Origin: Clostridia bacterium
GTDB taxonomy: Bacteria > Bacillota > Clostridia > Oscillospirales > Acutalibacteraceae
NCBI GenBank assembly: GCA_017626295.1
Contig: JAGAJB010000005.1
Span: 1-64,000 of the forward strand
DNA: 64,000 nt
Direction of reading: 5' to 3'
Shown here: positions 36,059 through 45,291 of the stretch, piece by piece
How positions within the stretch are numbered: position 1 is the stretch's first letter
How the letters are laid out: each line of letters opens with the position of its first letter
The notes under the pieces: model-generated
What the model saw: the letters and a program-made list of their open reading frames with translations, nothing else
Database searches by the model: none
Told to the model about the DNA's origin: nothing
Program-made: the position numbers and the translations under genes

Positions 36059-37813
36059 ATGCTTGAAATGAAAAACAGGAAGTTTTATATGGACGGTGAA
36101 GAATTTCATATTTATTCGGGTGCAATGCACTATTTCAGAATACCCGAAGAATATTGGGAAGACAGACTCTTAAAACTTCGCGCAGCAGGACTTAATACGG
36201 TGGAAACTTATGTACCCTGGAATTACCACGAGCCGAAAAAGGGGCAGTTTAATTTCGAGGGCATGTTTGATATTGAAAGATTCATTAAAACTGCTCAGGA
36301 TTTAGGACTTTATGTAATAGTTCGTCCCGGCCCTTATATATGCGCCGAGTGGGATTTCGGCGGACTTCCTGCCTGGCTTCTTAAAGATAAAAACGTAAGA
36401 CTTCGTTGTTGGGATAAAACGTATATAAAAGCAGTTGAGGACTTTTTCAAAGTTCTTATTCCGAAACTCGTTCCCTACCTTGAAACAAACGGCGGTAAAA
36501 TTATTGCTATGCAGGTTGAAAATGAGTATGGCTCATTCGGTAGGGATAAAAAATACCTCTATTGGCTTCGTGACCTTATGAGAGATTTGGGCGTTGATAT
36601 TCAACTCTTCACTTCCGACGGTGAGGACAGATATTTCTTCTCAGGGGGCGGAATTCCTGAAGAGTGGATGGTTGCAAACTTCGGCGGATATAATGAAAAC
36701 CGCTTTGATGACTTGAAACTTCTGCAACCCGACAAGCCCCTTATGTGCGGTGAGCATTGGTGCGGATGGTTTGACCGTTGGGGTACAAGTCACCATACGG
36801 ATAATGCGGAGGAAACTCTGGGCAGAAGTCTTGACGGATTCTTTAAGGAAGATGCAAACTTCAACCTCTATATGTTCCACGGAGGTACTAACTTTGGCTT
36901 TTCCTCCGGTGCAAATTACTATGACAATTATTGTCCCACAACCACAAGTTATGATTACGGTGCACCTCTTAACGAATACGGCGGATATACCGATAAATAT
37001 TTTGTGCTGAGAGACCGTATGCAAAAACAGTTGGGAAAAGAACTTCCGGAACTTCCTCCCGACACAAAAACACAAAAAATCGGAAAAGTTAATTTTACTG
37101 AATTTGCAGATTTCAGAAAAGTGTATAAGAAATTTGCCGTTCATAAAAAATCACATATACCGCACTATATGGAGCATTACGGACAAAACAGCGGACTTAT
37201 CCTTTACAGTACAACATTAAAGGGAAATTACCGCGACTCAAAACTTAATGCTTTCGGTGTTCACGATATAGCATACGTCTACATAAACGGTGAACTCAAA
37301 CATATTTATGACCGCACAAAACTTAAAGGCAAAGAACTTTTTGAAGAAAGTTTTTCTGTTCCCATAGATGCATTTAACGGTGAAGTTAAAATAGATATTA
37401 TTGTGCAGGCTCTCGGCAGAATCAACTATGCCCGCAGAATTTACGACAGAAAAGGCCTTGATGAAATATATATAGAAGGTCAGGCAATAGTTGACTGGGA
37501 CGTTTACTGTATGGAACTTGACGTTGCTCCCGAAATACCCTACAAAAAAGCCCACAAAGAATTCCCATGTTTCTTAAAGGGTACGTTTAAAGCGGAAGAA
37601 AAACAGGATACTTTCGTTGATATGCGCGGTTTCGGGAATGCAGTGGTTTATGTTAACGGTTTTAATTTAGGAAGATTTATAAAAGGCGGACCACAGTACA
37701 CACTGTATCTTCCCGGAACACTTCTTAAAGAAGAAAACGAAATCGTAGTTCTTGAACTTCAGAATACGAATAAAAAATCTGTTACACTTACAGATATACC
37801 CATATTCAAATAA
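36059..37813 (+). CDS. Beta-galactosidase, GH35
   Basis: A 584-residue GH35 enzyme. The TIM barrel (about 1-330) has YSGAMHYFRIP, GLNTVETYVPWNYHEP and VRPGPYICAEWDFGGLP; the acid/base is E156 in VENEYGSFG and the nucleophile E232 in CGEHWCGWFD. Two beta-sandwich domains make up the rest. No signal peptide, so an intracellular exo-beta-galactosidase is expected. ATG 36059 follows AAGGAG. It is the middle gene of an operon with a GDPD-like protein and a sugar transporter, suggesting uptake and cleavage of a galactoside. Confidence 0.93.
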   Translation: MLEMKNRKFYMDGEEFHIYSGAMHYFRIPEEYWEDRLLKLRAAGLNTVETYVPWNYHEPKKGQFNFEGMFDIERFIKTAQDLGLYVIVRPGPYICAEWDFGGLPAWLLKDKNVRLRCWDKTYIKAVEDFFKVLIPKLVPYLETNGGKIIAMQVENEYGSFGRDKKYLYWLRDLMRDLGVDIQLFTSDGEDRYFFSGGGIPEEWMVANFGGYNENRFDDLKLLQPDKPLMCGEHWCGWFDRWGTSHHTDNAEETLGRSLDGFFKEDANFNLYMFHGGTNFGFSSGANYYDNYCPTTTSYDYGAPLNEYGGYTDKYFVLRDRMQKQLGKELPELPPDTKTQKIGKVNFTEFADFRKVYKKFAVHKKSHIPHYMEHYGQNSGLILYSTTLKGNYRDSKLNAFGVHDIAYVYINGELKHIYDRTKLKGKELFEESFSVPIDAFNGEVKIDIIVQALGRINYARRIYDRKGLDEIYIEGQAIVDWDVYCMELDVAPEIPYKKAHKEFPCFLKGTFKAEEKQDTFVDMRGFGNAVVYVNGFNLGRFIKGGPQYTLYLPGTLLKEENEIVVLELQNTNKKSVTLTDIPIFK

Positions 37814-37834
37814 AACAGGAATGCAGGTGGAGTT

Positions 37835-40165
37835 TTGGAAATTATAAATAAGATTAAAGATGCAATACAGGAAGTAAAACTTTATTGGAATCAGCCCCGA
37901 CCCGGTGAGTATGTTCCCTATAAAGAAGTCATTATGCTTTCAGTGGGTTGGATGGCTCTTTGTATGTCAATTCAGTGGACAATCGGCTTTGGTGTAGGTA
38001 ACCAATTTACCGGTATGACCTTGGGAATGAACAATAACCAACTTCTTGTAATGAGTTATGTATGTCAGGCGATAGGTTATGTTTTGACCCCTCTTAACGC
38101 GTGGATAGTTGATAATCTTCGCAGTAAAGACGGTAAATACAGAGTTTACATAAAACTCGCATTGCCCGCAATGGTGCTTACACTTTTATCCCTGTGGCTT
38201 CCTTATGAACAGGTGCGTGATGCACATCAACCCTTTACCCAATATATAATGATAGCAATGCTTTTTGTTATGGGTCAGGTTCAGGGTTATGTTCAAAGTT
38301 GGGTATCAACAGGTGTTACAAATATGGTGCACGTTATGACACCCAATACACAGGAACGCACAAAAATAATGGCGATAACAAGTATTATTTATTCGTTGGG
38401 TTATTCTATAAATAATATTTATTATCCGTTAATGGTTGACGTTCTCTGCGAAAACGGAAATAAATACACAATGACATATTTCCGCGGTGCGTATACACCT
38501 GTGGCATTCCTTATGATATTTGTAATGCTCGCTTATTTCGGCACAAAGGAAAGGCTTGTTCTTCCTAAGAGTCGTATTACAAAAATGAGTTTTGCAAGTT
38601 CAATGCGTGCCGTTGCAGGTAATAAAATATTCTGGATTAAGTGCGCAGACGGTTGGAACAACTTCCTTGAAGGTGCAAAGGGCGACATCTGGAACTGGCT
38701 CGTTTACCGTGCACATATTATGAAAAGTACCACGTACGGTCTTTTGAACACCATATCCTATAACGCTAATTTCTGGGGAATGCTGTTTTCACCGATACTT
38801 ATTAAGAAATTCGGCAAAAAGAAAATTAAAATTTTCAAGAATATAATACAAATCTTCCTTGTAGCATCGTATTTCTTGTTCTATAAGAGTCCCCTTGCAG
38901 GTGTCGGTTTGTTTATTGTTTACACTCTTGACAGGTTTGTAGATACGTATAACGTTATTGACAGCGCAATTGAATCGGATATGCGCGATAATCAGCAGTA
39001 CCTTATAGGCGAGCGTGTTGACGGTGCATTCGGCTTCGTTTCCACATACGCAGGCGGTGCAATTAACGCGGTTACAAGTCTGTTTATCCCTTGGGTGTAT
39101 AAGAAAAAAGGCTTTGACGGTAACGATTACTCGGTTCTTGATGTTTATATAAATTATGACGAGAGTTTACCGCTTTCAAAACAGACCAAAAACCCCAACT
39201 GCGTTTTATATTCCCTTATGGATACTTTGCTCGTTATCTCCATAATTGGTGCGGCGGTGGACGTTCTGCCTTGGTTCTTGTACGATATTTCCGAAACGGG
39301 TCAGAAATCTATGATTCGTGCTATAAGAATAAGAACGTTGGTTGAAGATGCCGATAGCGAGGAGAGAGAAGACTCAACCTATATTGAGGGTTGTGAAGCA
39401 ATATTTAAGGCGAAGAAATATTTCGGTGCCGAAAAGGACACAACTTCAAAAGATATATTAAAGAAAGCAAAGGCTTTGCCTAAGAATACGGAAAGCGAAA
39501 AAGAACTTCGCCGTGAGGCTATTAAAAATGCCAAGAAACGTCTTGAAGAAGCAGCGGAACACAACGAGGAAATTGAAATTGCAGAGTTTGTTATGCACGA
39601 ACTTAACCGTTTTAATAATGATTTCGGCAGAAAGCAAATAGAACTTTGTAAACTTATCACTTCCGGTGGACCGCAGAATTTCTTCAGTTGTGCTCAAGAG
39701 GCGCAGGAAATGGCAAATGCCTTGCCTGTTACAGACGATAAGGAAGAACGCACCTGGAGAAAACAGGAAATCAGAAATGCACGCGCTCTTGTGAAATCTG
39801 AAAAACTTGCCAAGAAGTATTATCCCGACGGCATAGTTCCTTTTGATAACCGGGAGTACGAAGATGCATATAATATGCCCGATGATACAAAAGAACAGTC
39901 TAAACTTCGCAGAAAAGCAATGCGCGCAGCAAGTAAAAAACGCGATATTTACAGTAATGTTGCCGCACCGTATCTTTCGGCATTAAGAACGCTTGAACTT
40001 TGCAAAGGTTATGAAGATCTTGATGCCCTCACAGCGGATTACGATAAAGTTGTGAAAGACCGCAACGACCGTCTTGAAGCAGAGCGCAAGGAACAGGAAA
40101 AACTGAACGAAGAGCGTAATTTTGACCGTAAAAGTAAAGAAGCAAGCAAAAAACTCAGAAAGTAA
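37835..40165 (+). CDS. MFS/GPH-type sugar transporter with repetitive cytoplasmic tail
   Basis: A 776-residue protein. Residues 30 to about 485 resemble a glycoside-pentoside-hexuronide:cation symporter with about 12 membrane segments; DNLRSKDGKYRVYIK fits the loop-2 signature. The remaining 290 residues are a charged cytoplasmic tail holding three diverged repeats of about 43 residues, each ending in a segment like ALPxxTxxEKxLRRxAIRNA (545-569, 627-652, 678-702). The final 35 residues are predicted coiled coil. Normal family length is 450-500. The start is TTG 37835 after GGTGGAG. It probably imports the substrate of the GH35 enzyme. Confidence 0.8.
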   Translation: MEIINKIKDAIQEVKLYWNQPRPGEYVPYKEVIMLSVGWMALCMSIQWTIGFGVGNQFTGMTLGMNNNQLLVMSYVCQAIGYVLTPLNAWIVDNLRSKDGKYRVYIKLALPAMVLTLLSLWLPYEQVRDAHQPFTQYIMIAMLFVMGQVQGYVQSWVSTGVTNMVHVMTPNTQERTKIMAITSIIYSLGYSINNIYYPLMVDVLCENGNKYTMTYFRGAYTPVAFLMIFVMLAYFGTKERLVLPKSRITKMSFASSMRAVAGNKIFWIKCADGWNNFLEGAKGDIWNWLVYRAHIMKSTTYGLLNTISYNANFWGMLFSPILIKKFGKKKIKIFKNIIQIFLVASYFLFYKSPLAGVGLFIVYTLDRFVDTYNVIDSAIESDMRDNQQYLIGERVDGAFGFVSTYAGGAINAVTSLFIPWVYKKKGFDGNDYSVLDVYINYDESLPLSKQTKNPNCVLYSLMDTLLVISIIGAAVDVLPWFLYDISETGQKSMIRAIRIRTLVEDADSEEREDSTYIEGCEAIFKAKKYFGAEKDTTSKDILKKAKALPKNTESEKELRREAIKNAKKRLEEAAEHNEEIEIAEFVMHELNRFNNDFGRKQIELCKLITSGGPQNFFSCAQEAQEMANALPVTDDKEERTWRKQEIRNARALVKSEKLAKKYYPDGIVPFDNREYEDAYNMPDDTKEQSKLRRKAMRAASKKRDIYSNVAAPYLSALRTLELCKGYEDLDALTADYDKVVKDRNDRLEAERKEQEKLNEERNFDRKSKEASKKLRK

Positions 40166-40170
40166 AAAAG

Positions 40171-40206
40171 AAAGTATTCAGAACCGACTCGGTCCTGAAT
40201 ACTTTT
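40171..40206. terminator. Bidirectional hairpin terminator
   Basis: AAAGTATTCAG...CTGAATACTTT with additional inner pairing ACCGA/TCGGT, followed by a T run. Between the transporter and the convergent two-component locus. Confidence 0.8.
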
Positions 40207-40207
40207 T

Positions 40208-40579
40208 TCATTTTTCCAACTCATCTGTTAACCGTAATATTTCGGGTGCGATTATTTCACGTCTGCGTTTGGTTATCTTTTTATATGCAGGGTAGGCGAG
40301 GGATAGCGTTATAATTCCCAATATTCCTACAACAACACCTAAGGCAAAAAAGTCAGTCCACATAAGAACGCAACACAGCCCCACACCTAAAAGGAGTGTT
40401 CCCGCTATACCGAGAATAAGTGCAACTATTACACCGGGTGTTTCTGCGCTTTTATCTAATTTCCTGAGAAGTTCCATTTTATCGGCGGTTTCTTCCTTGG
40501 GTAAATATTTTTTTCTTATTTTTTTAATTTCGTCCTGTTGTGTAGCGGAGTATGTATATTGAAATTCGTTATTATTCAT
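40208..40579 (-). CDS. Small two-segment membrane protein (paralogue of 42393-42755)
   Basis: A 123-residue protein with a charged N-terminal part (TATQQDEIKKIRKKY-like), two membrane segments (about 50-70 and 75-98) and a basic C-terminal helix (YPAYKKITKRRREI). It is a clear, diverged paralogue of the protein encoded on the other side of the two-component system: both contain a QDE/QKIRxxY start, a G-rich membrane pair, and YPxYK(K/R)I. Proteins of this type are sometimes labelled dihydropteridine reductase in databases, which the sequence does not support. The ATG at 40579 follows GGAGGG. Confidence 0.65.
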   Translation of the reverse strand: MNNNEFQYTYSATQQDEIKKIRKKYLPKEETADKMELLRKLDKSAETPGVIVALILGIAGTLLLGVGLCCVLMWTDFFALGVVVGILGIITLSLAYPAYKKITKRRREIIAPEILRLTDELEK

Positions 40580-40595
40580 TTGAGTATCCCTCCGG

Positions 40596-41657
40596 TCAAG
40601 TGTTTTTAGGAATTTTAACCTTAAATGTACTGCCCACACCTACGGCACTTGTAACGCTGACTTCTCCGCCGGTAATGTCAATTATTCGTTTAACTAAGGC
40701 AAGACCTAAACCGTTACCCTTTGTTGCGTGTGAAGTGTCACCCTGATAAAATTTTTCAAAGATATGTTTGCCTGTTTCGGCAGTCATTCCGCAACCGGTA
40801 TCTGAAACGGTTACGGTTGCATATTCAGAGTCTTCGGAAAGGGAAACAGAAACTTTTCCGCCCATATCCGTGAACTTAAAGGCATTTGATAAAAGATTGT
40901 TCCATACAATTGAAAGAAGTTCGCTGTCTGCAGAGATAGTTATATCCTCAGGGATGTCCGTAGAAATTTCCATCTCTTTTTCTTCCCAGACACTTTCAAA
41001 TTGCAATAAACTTTCGCATAACTGTTCACTTAAATTGTATGAATCTGCACGGGGGAAAATCTGCTGATTTTCGAGGCGGTTGAGTTTTAAAATATTTGTT
41101 ATAAGTTCCGCAAGATGTTTTGAAGAATGGGTGATATTTTTAGCATATTCAAGCCTTTCTTCTTCGGTTAAATCGGGGTTTTGCAAAAGTGTACCGTAGT
41201 TTCCGATTACCGCAAGGGGAGTTTTCATTTCGTGTGAAACGTTTGAAATGAAGTCGGTTTTTAATGTTTCAACACCCGATAATTCTTCGGTCATTGTGTT
41301 TATTGAGGTCATAATATCCGCAAAATTCGGGTTTACCCCTGCGGTGTTGAGTCTGACTTCAAAATCACCTGTTGTTATTTTATTTAAGGCGTTTTTTATT
41401 TGTTTAACAGGGCGGTCTACGGTTATTTTTCGTCTGATTATATCAAAAATTGTGAAAAGCGCCGTAATGAACAGAATGTTTATAAAAGTAGTTCTCGCGG
41501 CGAATTCAATCTGTTCCCTTGTAAGATTTAAATCATCTATAAAACCGCTGAAAAACAAAAGGAATGAACAGGAAACAACAAAACCGAAAAGTATGAAGAA
41601 AAAGATGTATGAAAAAATTGCCGTGCGAAGACCTTTGTTAATAGGTTTTTTCTTCAT
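40596..41657 (-). CDS. Sensor histidine kinase
   Basis: A 353-residue membrane sensor kinase. Two membrane segments (about 13-38 and 57-74) enclose a very short extracellular loop, so the signal is likely sensed in the membrane. A HAMP linker (about 75-130) leads to a HisKA domain with H142 in ISNVSHEMKTP. The ATPase domain has N-box NNLLSNAFKF, G1 DTGCGM and G2 GNGLGLAL. Its ATG overlaps the response regulator stop by four bases. Short-loop kinases of this kind often answer cell-envelope stress, which is inference. Confidence 0.93.
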   Translation of the reverse strand: MKKKPINKGLRTAIFSYIFFFILFGFVVSCSFLLFFSGFIDDLNLTREQIEFAARTTFINILFITALFTIFDIIRRKITVDRPVKQIKNALNKITTGDFEVRLNTAGVNPNFADIMTSINTMTEELSGVETLKTDFISNVSHEMKTPLAVIGNYGTLLQNPDLTEEERLEYAKNITHSSKHLAELITNILKLNRLENQQIFPRADSYNLSEQLCESLLQFESVWEEKEMEISTDIPEDITISADSELLSIVWNNLLSNAFKFTDMGGKVSVSLSEDSEYATVTVSDTGCGMTAETGKHIFEKFYQGDTSHATKGNGLGLALVKRIIDITGGEVSVTSAVGVGSTFKVKIPKNT

Positions 41658-42325
41658 TTTATCACCGCCTTGTAGCCTAAACCGTGGACGGTAACAATTT
41701 CAAAATCTTTGCATTCGGAAACTTTACCGCGTAATTTCGTTATATAAACGTCAACTGTACGTGTTCCGGAATCGGAATCAGCATTCCAGAATTCATCCAT
41801 AAGTTGCGTTCTGGTAAAAGTTTTTTTAGGGTAAGAAAGGAGTTTATATAAAAGGTTAAATTCGCGGATGGTGAGGGGGATTTCCTCGTCTTTAAGGTAA
41901 GCGGTACGCTCATCCATATCCATTTTGAAATCGCCCACCGTCAGAATTTTGCTTGATGCAATTTTTGCACGTCTTAAAAGTGCGCCCATACGCAAAAGAA
42001 GTTCGTCCAAATCAATGGGTTTTGTCATAAAATCATCTATACCTACGCGGTAACCCTGCTGTTTTGCGGCAAAATCTTCCCTTGCGGTCATAAAAATTAT
42101 GGGTATATCATTGTTGAGCGAACGCACTGTTTTTACGAATTCAAATCCGTCAATGTCGGGCATCATAATATCGGAGATTATAAGGTCAAAAACATTTTCG
42201 TACAAAGCGTCGAAAGCCTCATCTGCATTGAGGCAACCCACTGTGTCATATCCGTTATTTTTAAGAAATACGCAGACTGATTTGTTAAGTTTTTTATCGT
42301 CTTCTACAACCAATATTTTAAACAC
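41654..42325 (-). CDS. OmpR/PhoB-type response regulator
   Basis: A 223-residue regulator: receiver domain (1-115) with acidic pocket VVEDD, phospho-acceptor D52 in LIISDIMMPD and K104 region (TKPID), then a winged-helix DNA-binding domain (about 125-223) ending in VRGVGYK-like VHGLGYK. The partner kinase is translationally coupled. GTG 42325 is chosen since TTGGAG lies eight bases upstream; a GTG three codons earlier sits on top of that site. Confidence 0.92.
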   Translation of the reverse strand: MFKILVVEDDKKLNKSVCVFLKNNGYDTVGCLNADEAFDALYENVFDLIISDIMMPDIDGFEFVKTVRSLNNDIPIIFMTAREDFAAKQQGYRVGIDDFMTKPIDLDELLLRMGALLRRAKIASSKILTVGDFKMDMDERTAYLKDEEIPLTIREFNLLYKLLSYPKKTFTRTQLMDEFWNADSDSGTRTVDVYITKLRGKVSECKDFEIVTVHGLGYKAVIK

Positions 42326-42392
42326 AACTATCACTCCAACATTTTTTAAAAATATTATAACAGAAATATTAAAGATTTGTTTATGTTATTTT

Positions 42393-42755
42393 TTATTTCA
42401 TAATATTGTCACTTAAAGCGATTATTTTATCTGCATATTTTTTACGGCGTGCGGAGAGGATTCTTTTATAAATAGGATAGTTGATGATTGCCCACACCAT
42501 ACCGATAACACCGATAACTACACCGAGGACAGTTGTTTCCTGAAGACCCAATGTTGCGCCTATATCCGTCATAACAAGACTCATACCGCTGCCCATAACA
42601 ATTGCACCGAGCGTGCCGAAAATATAAGCAAACACATTTGCAGGTTTGTTTACTTTTTTGTGAAGTTTTTTAAGTTCGTCAAGACCTGTGCTTTCTGTTT
42701 CTGTGTACTGTGTGCGGATTTTTTGTACGAGAAATTCTTTGTCGTTTTTGTTCAT
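42393..42755 (-). CDS. Small two-segment membrane protein
   Basis: A 120-residue protein with a conserved soluble start (VQKIRTQYTE), two membrane segments with the unusually Gly/Met-rich GTLGAIVMGSGMSLVMTDIG sequence and YPIYKRILSARRKKYADKI at the end. This family is common in Clostridia and often carries the database label dihydropteridine reductase without visible basis. It precedes the response regulator gene on the same strand and may be part of the envelope response that the two-component system controls. Confidence 0.65.
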   Translation of the reverse strand: MNKNDKEFLVQKIRTQYTETESTGLDELKKLHKKVNKPANVFAYIFGTLGAIVMGSGMSLVMTDIGATLGLQETTVLGVVIGVIGMVWAIINYPIYKRILSARRKKYADKIIALSDNIMK

Positions 42756-42850
42756 TGAAATTACCTCTTTCGTTTTTTATTTTGTGACTGTATTTTAATT
42801 TTTAAATGTTTTTGATTTTTTTCGGAAATGTTTTTGAAATGTTAATTATA

Positions 42851-42890
42851 AAAATCCCCTTGATTTTTCTTTGTGAAAAACCAAGGGGGT
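42851..42890 (-). terminator. Terminator after nadE
   Basis: On the minus strand CCCCTTG-rich arm and its complement CAAGGGG, with A/T pairs nearer the loop, then ATTTTTAT. Confidence 0.7.
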
Positions 42891-42901
42891 ATAGATTTTA
42901 T

Positions 42902-43639
42902 TTACGGTTCGTAATGGAATACAGGCATAAGTTGAAGTTTGAATTGATTTATCCTGTGTAAACGGTCTATTTTTGCTTTGATTTCTTCGTCCTCGCAAAC
43001 ACCCTCGCGTATATATCTGTCCAGCGTTGCGTATGTGAAACCTAAATTATCTTCGTCGGTTTTACCGCAAAGACCGTCAATGGGCACTTTTTCCACAAAT
43101 TTCTCAGGTAGAGCCAAGGCTCTGCCTATTGCTTTAACTTCTTGTACCGTAAGCATGGAAAGTGGCGAAAAATCACCTACGCTGTCGCCGTAGCGTGTGG
43201 AATAACCTACCCAGTCCTCAGAAAGATTGCAGGTGTTAGCCACTCTGCCGTTAACACTTTGTGAAACTGCGTAAACCGTTGCCATTCTCAGCCTCGGGGG
43301 AAGGTTTGTGGTGGCTTGTGTGTTAATTTCCACACCGCTTTTCTCCAATTCCTTCATAAGTCCGTTGTATGCATCGTTTATGTTTACGGTGTAGTATTTA
43401 ATATCTAAAAATTCACATAAGGAAATACTTACATCAATATCAAACTGCTCACCTTTAGGCATAAGAACGCCGACTACATTTTCTTTGCCTAAGGCTTCAA
43501 CTAAAAGCGCTGCCACAACAGAACTGTCCTTGCCGCCTGAAATACCTACAACACCTTTACAGCCTTTGCCGTTAAATTCAAACCACTCTCTGATCCATTT
43601 TACTATATCATTTTTTACTTTAAGAGCATCGAAAACCAA
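42902..43639 (-). CDS. nadE: NH3-dependent NAD+ synthetase
   Basis: A 245-residue NAD synthetase that amidates nicotinic acid adenine dinucleotide using ammonia. The ATP-pyrophosphatase P-loop GISGGKDSS is at about 33-41; NLSEDWVGYSTRYGD and LCGKTDEDNLGF are in place. It lacks the nitrilase-type glutaminase domain. The start is taken as TTG 43639, eight bases after AAGGAG; the GTG three codons earlier lies inside that site. It is single, divergent from galT. Confidence 0.93.
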   Translation of the reverse strand: MVFDALKVKNDIVKWIREWFEFNGKGCKGVVGISGGKDSSVVAALLVEALGKENVVGVLMPKGEQFDIDVSISLCEFLDIKYYTVNINDAYNGLMKELEKSGVEINTQATTNLPPRLRMATVYAVSQSVNGRVANTCNLSEDWVGYSTRYGDSVGDFSPLSMLTVQEVKAIGRALALPEKFVEKVPIDGLCGKTDEDNLGFTYATLDRYIREGVCEDEEIKAKIDRLHRINQFKLQLMPVFHYEP

Positions 43640-43708
43640 AAAACTCACTCCTTTGGGTTTATTTTATCCGTTTTATATGTAATTTTCAATATTTTTTCAA
43701 TAAATATC

Positions 43709-43738
43709 TTGAAACCCAGCAGTAAAAAATTATATAAT
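43709..43738 (+). promoter_or_regulatory. Promoter of galT-GH36
   Basis: TTGAAA (43709-43714), 18-base spacer, TATAAT (43733-43738), about 37 bases before galT. Confidence 0.65.
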
Positions 43739-43775
43739 TACAATGATATATTATTAACATTGTGGGGGATAAACA

Positions 43776-45275
43776 ATGACAGTAAGTTCGGCGATTAAGT
43801 CACTGGTAAAATATGCCGAAAAAGAGGGGCTTATTGAAGCACTTGATGAAAGATGGGCAATTAACAGAATACTTGAAATTCTCGGTATGGACAGTATCGA
43901 AACAGATGCGGAAGTTTTTGAAGACGTTAAGTTAGAAGAACTTCTTAAAATTTTACTTGACTATGCCTGTGAGAACGGAATTTGCGAAGATTCGGTAGTA
44001 TACCGCGATTTGCTTGATACTAAAATAATGGGTGTTCTTACACCTAGACCCTCTCAGGTTATCTCGAAGTTTAATGCTCTTTATGCTGAAAGTCCTGAGA
44101 AAGCAACCGAGTATTATTACCACCTTTCAAGAAAATCGGATTATATAAGAGAATACCGTGTAAAAAATGATATTAAATGGGTAACAACTACCGATTACGG
44201 TGATATTGATATTACAATAAACCTTTCAAAACCCGAAAAAGACCCCAAGGCTATTGCGGCGGCACTTAAAATGAAACAGAGTTCGTATCCACTCTGTTTA
44301 CTTTGCCCCGAAAATGAGGGTTATGCAGGTAGGGTAAACCACCCTGCAAGGCAGAATCACCGTATCATCCCCGTGGATTTAAACGGCGAAGAATGGTGCT
44401 TGCAGTATTCACCTTACGTTTATTATAACGAGCACAGTATAGTTTTTAATTCAAAACACGTGCCTATGAAAATCAGCGAAGACGGTTTCAGACGCCTTTT
44501 TGCTTTTGTAAAAAAAGTACCTCATTACTTTGTAGGCTCTAATGCGGATTTACCCATTGTCGGCGGTTCCGTTCTTACCCACGACCACTTCCAGGGCGGT
44601 AACTATACTTTTGCAATGACAAAGGCTGAAATCGAAACCCCTGTGGTGTTCAAAGATTTCTCCGATATAGAAGCAGGTATTATTAAATGGCCTATGTCAG
44701 TTCTTCGTCTTAAAGGTGACGATACAGACAGAATTTGCACCCTTGCAGGTAAAATTCTTGCAAAATGGCGTTCTTATACTGATGAAGAGGCTTTCATATT
44801 CGCTGAAACCGACGGTGTTCCCCACAACACAATAACACCCATTGCACGTTTCAGAAACGGTAAATATGAACTTGACCTTGTTTTGAGAAATAATATTACC
44901 ACCGAAGAATATCCCGACGGCGTGTATCACCCCCACCCCGAACACCACCATATTAAAAAAGAAAATATAGGTCTTATTGAGGTTATGGGTCTTGCAGTTC
45001 TTCCTGCACGTCTTAAAACAGAAATGGCACTTCTTGAAAATGCCCTTGTAAACGGGGAAGATATTTCAAGCGACGAAAGAATTGCAAAGCATACACAATG
45101 GGCAGAAAAAATTAAGGAAAATAACAACATTACACCCGAAAATTGCGGAAAAATCATTCGTGATGAAATCGGCAAGGTTTTTGCGGATATACTCAGCCAA
45201 TGCGGTGTGTTTGAAAGAACCGAAAACGGCAAAAAGCAGTTCCTTAAATTTATTGAATACGTAAACAATAACTGA
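43776..45275 (+). CDS. galT: UTP-hexose-1-phosphate uridylyltransferase (class II GalT)
   Basis: A 499-residue GalT of the Firmicutes class II type, exchanging UDP between glucose 1-phosphate and galactose 1-phosphate in the Leloir pathway. Active-site region VLTHDHFQGGNYTFAM at about 269-284 and the early SSYPLCLLCPENEGYAGR stretch are diagnostic. The start follows GTGGGGG. It is joined to the alpha-galactosidase gene 16 bases downstream, so galactose freed from alpha-galactosides can be converted at once. galK and galE are not in the window. Confidence 0.95.
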   Translation: MTVSSAIKSLVKYAEKEGLIEALDERWAINRILEILGMDSIETDAEVFEDVKLEELLKILLDYACENGICEDSVVYRDLLDTKIMGVLTPRPSQVISKFNALYAESPEKATEYYYHLSRKSDYIREYRVKNDIKWVTTTDYGDIDITINLSKPEKDPKAIAAALKMKQSSYPLCLLCPENEGYAGRVNHPARQNHRIIPVDLNGEEWCLQYSPYVYYNEHSIVFNSKHVPMKISEDGFRRLFAFVKKVPHYFVGSNADLPIVGGSVLTHDHFQGGNYTFAMTKAEIETPVVFKDFSDIEAGIIKWPMSVLRLKGDDTDRICTLAGKILAKWRSYTDEEAFIFAETDGVPHNTITPIARFRNGKYELDLVLRNNITTEEYPDGVYHPHPEHHHIKKENIGLIEVMGLAVLPARLKTEMALLENALVNGEDISSDERIAKHTQWAEKIKENNNITPENCGKIIRDEIGKVFADILSQCGVFERTENGKKQFLKFIEYVNNN

Positions 45276-45291
45276 ACAGAGGAGTTTATTT

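Noticed and set aside
42393-42755. Dihydropteridine reductase
   Set aside because: A database-style label for this family; the protein is two membrane segments with no Rossmann fold or catalytic motif.
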